Assembly: GCA_031732875.1 (NCBI GenBank)
Contig: JAVMKL010000069.1
Location: 1-6,641 of the forward strand
Reading direction: 5' to 3'
DNA: 6,641 nt
From: JAVMKJ01 sp031732875
GTDB taxonomy: Bacteria > Pseudomonadota > Gammaproteobacteria > Competibacterales > Competibacteraceae
This document shows positions 5,880 to 6,641 of the stretch, one piece after another. Within the stretch, counting starts at the first letter, position 1. Every line of letters begins with the position of its first letter. The notes beneath the pieces are model-generated. The model made no database searches, was not told the origin of the DNA, and saw only the letters and a program-made list of their open reading frames with translations. A program made the position numbers and the translations under genes.

Positions 5880-6641
5880 TTAGCCGCGGCGCTTCTGGAA
5901 ATCGGCCATGAAATCCACCAGCGCCTTGACGCCTTCCAGCGGCACGGCGTTGTAAATGCTGGCGCGCATCCCGCCGACCGAGCGATGGCCGGCCAGCGTC
6001 AGCAGGCCGGCGCTCTTGGCCTCGGCCAGGAACGGCTTGTCCAGCGCTTCGTCGGGCAGCGTGAAGGGCACGTTCATCCAGGAACGATAGGCTGGATCGA
6101 CCGGATTCCTGTAGAAACCGGACTCGTCGATGGCCTTGTACAGCAGCTCGGCCTTGGCTTGATTGCGCGCGGCTATCCCCGCCAGTCCACCCTGCGCCTT
6201 CAACCACTGGAACACCAACCCGGCGATGTACCAGGCATAGGTCGGTGGAGTGTTGTACATCGACCCTTCCTTGGCCATGGCGGCGTAGTCGAGCATGGTC
6301 GGCGTGCCGGCCACGGTCTGGCCCATCAGGTCCTCGCGGACGATGACGATGGTGAGGCCGGCGGGTCCGATGTTTTTCTGGGCGCCGGCGTAGATCACGC
6401 CGAATTTGCTCACGTCCAGCGGACGGGACAAGAGGGTGGACGACATGTCGGCCGCCAGCGGCACGCCGACCTCGGGAATCTGGTGCATCTCGACGCCGTT
6501 GATGGTTTCGTTCGGCGTGTAGTGCAGGTAGGCGGCTTCGGGATCGTGCTTCCAGGCGTCGCGCGCCGGCACGGTGGTGAAGTTGACCGCCTCGGAACTG
6601 GCGACCACGTTGACCTGGCAGAACTTCTTGGCTTCGGAAAT
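5880..6641 (-). CDS. serC: Phosphoserine aminotransferase, C-terminal 253 residues (runs off right edge)
   Basis: The gene enters from the right edge and the frame is open from 6641, so the first roughly 108 residues (by comparison with the 362-residue E. coli enzyme) lie outside. SerC is a PLP-dependent class V aminotransferase that converts 3-phosphohydroxypyruvate and glutamate to phosphoserine and 2-oxoglutarate; it can also serve pyridoxine synthesis. Visible signatures are HYTPNETINGVE, ADMSSTLLSRPLDVSKFG (with the PLP-ring Asp), YAGAQKNIGPAGLTIVIVRE with the Schiff-base lysine in AQKN, YNTPPTYAWYIAGLV, and near the C-terminus GHRSVGGMRASIYNAV, which binds substrate phosphate. All expected active-site residues in this part are present. 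It ends in TAA at 5882-5880, followed at once by an intrinsic terminator. The GTG at 6608 within the frame is an internal valine, not a start. Together with serA it supplies the first two steps of serine synthesis. Confidence 0.95.
   Translation of the reverse strand: MSEAKKFCQVNVVASSEAVNFTTVPARDAWKHDPEAAYLHYTPNETINGVEMHQIPEVGVPLAADMSSTLLSRPLDVSKFGVIYAGAQKNIGPAGLTIVIVREDLMGQTVAGTPTMLDYAAMAKEGSMYNTPPTYAWYIAGLVFQWLKAQGGLAGIAARNQAKAELLYKAIDESGFYRNPVDPAYRSWMNVPFTLPDEALDKPFLAEAKSAGLLTLAGHRSVGGMRASIYNAVPLEGVKALVDFMADFQKRRG

Noticed and set aside
4816..5883. 355-codon plus-strand open frame
   Set aside because: It is antisense to serA, is full of His/Gln/Asp/Val as expected for a shadow frame, and runs through the terminator. 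SerA motifs are clear on the other strand.
1..6641. CRISPR array, tRNA, rRNA, or an unknown defence system
   Set aside because: No regularly spaced repeats, tRNA-like cloverleaf or rRNA sequence was seen, and no nuclease, helicase or toxin motifs occur in the predicted proteins.

Overview
The window is GC-rich and densely coded, with short intergenic gaps, Shine-Dalgarno-led genes and some GTG/TTG starts. Protein similarity recalled from memory (TerZ/A/B/C, a zinc-ribbon Nudix hydrolase of the type seen in Pseudomonas, a short ACT-domain SerA next to SerC) points to a Gram-negative proteobacterium, most likely a gammaproteobacterium. Placement below that level is a guess, because no rRNA or other strong marker is present.

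Layout. (1) Positions 1-2658, minus strand: a tellurite-resistance/stress-type ter operon in the classical order terZ-terA-terB-terC. It reads leftward, with gaps of 19, 37 and 14 nt, and terC runs off the left edge. (2) Positions 2659-2966: a divergent intergenic region of about 308 bp. It probably holds the ter promoter and also contains a 27-codon ORF that resembles the extreme N-terminus of an insertion-sequence transposase. (3) Positions 2967-4574, plus strand: three closely spaced genes, namely a zinc-ribbon Nudix hydrolase, an unrecognised acidic 66-residue protein, and an unrecognised 258-residue helical/coiled-coil protein that most likely starts at GTG. (4) Positions 4573-4639: a repeat-rich inverted repeat between convergent stop codons. 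(5) Positions 4639-6641, minus strand: serA (3-phosphoglycerate dehydrogenase with ACT domain) and, upstream of it, serC (phosphoserine aminotransferase, N-terminus beyond the right edge). A strong intrinsic terminator lies between serC and serA.

How the parts work together. The ter proteins (TerD-fold TerZ and TerA, TerB, membrane TerC) are known as a membrane-associated metal/stress module. SerA and SerC catalyse the first two steps of phosphorylated serine biosynthesis (3-phosphoglycerate to 3-phosphohydroxypyruvate to phosphoserine). The middle three-gene unit has one recognisable member, and the partners of the Nudix enzyme are uncharacterised as far as I can tell.

Most of the window is ordinary. 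The points most worth a second look are the Nudix/small protein/coiled-coil trio, the terminator inside the serC-serA pair, the SerA active site that appears to lack the usual glutamate, and the altered acidic loop in TerZ. I see no CRISPR array, tRNA, rRNA, intact mobile element or clear defence system.
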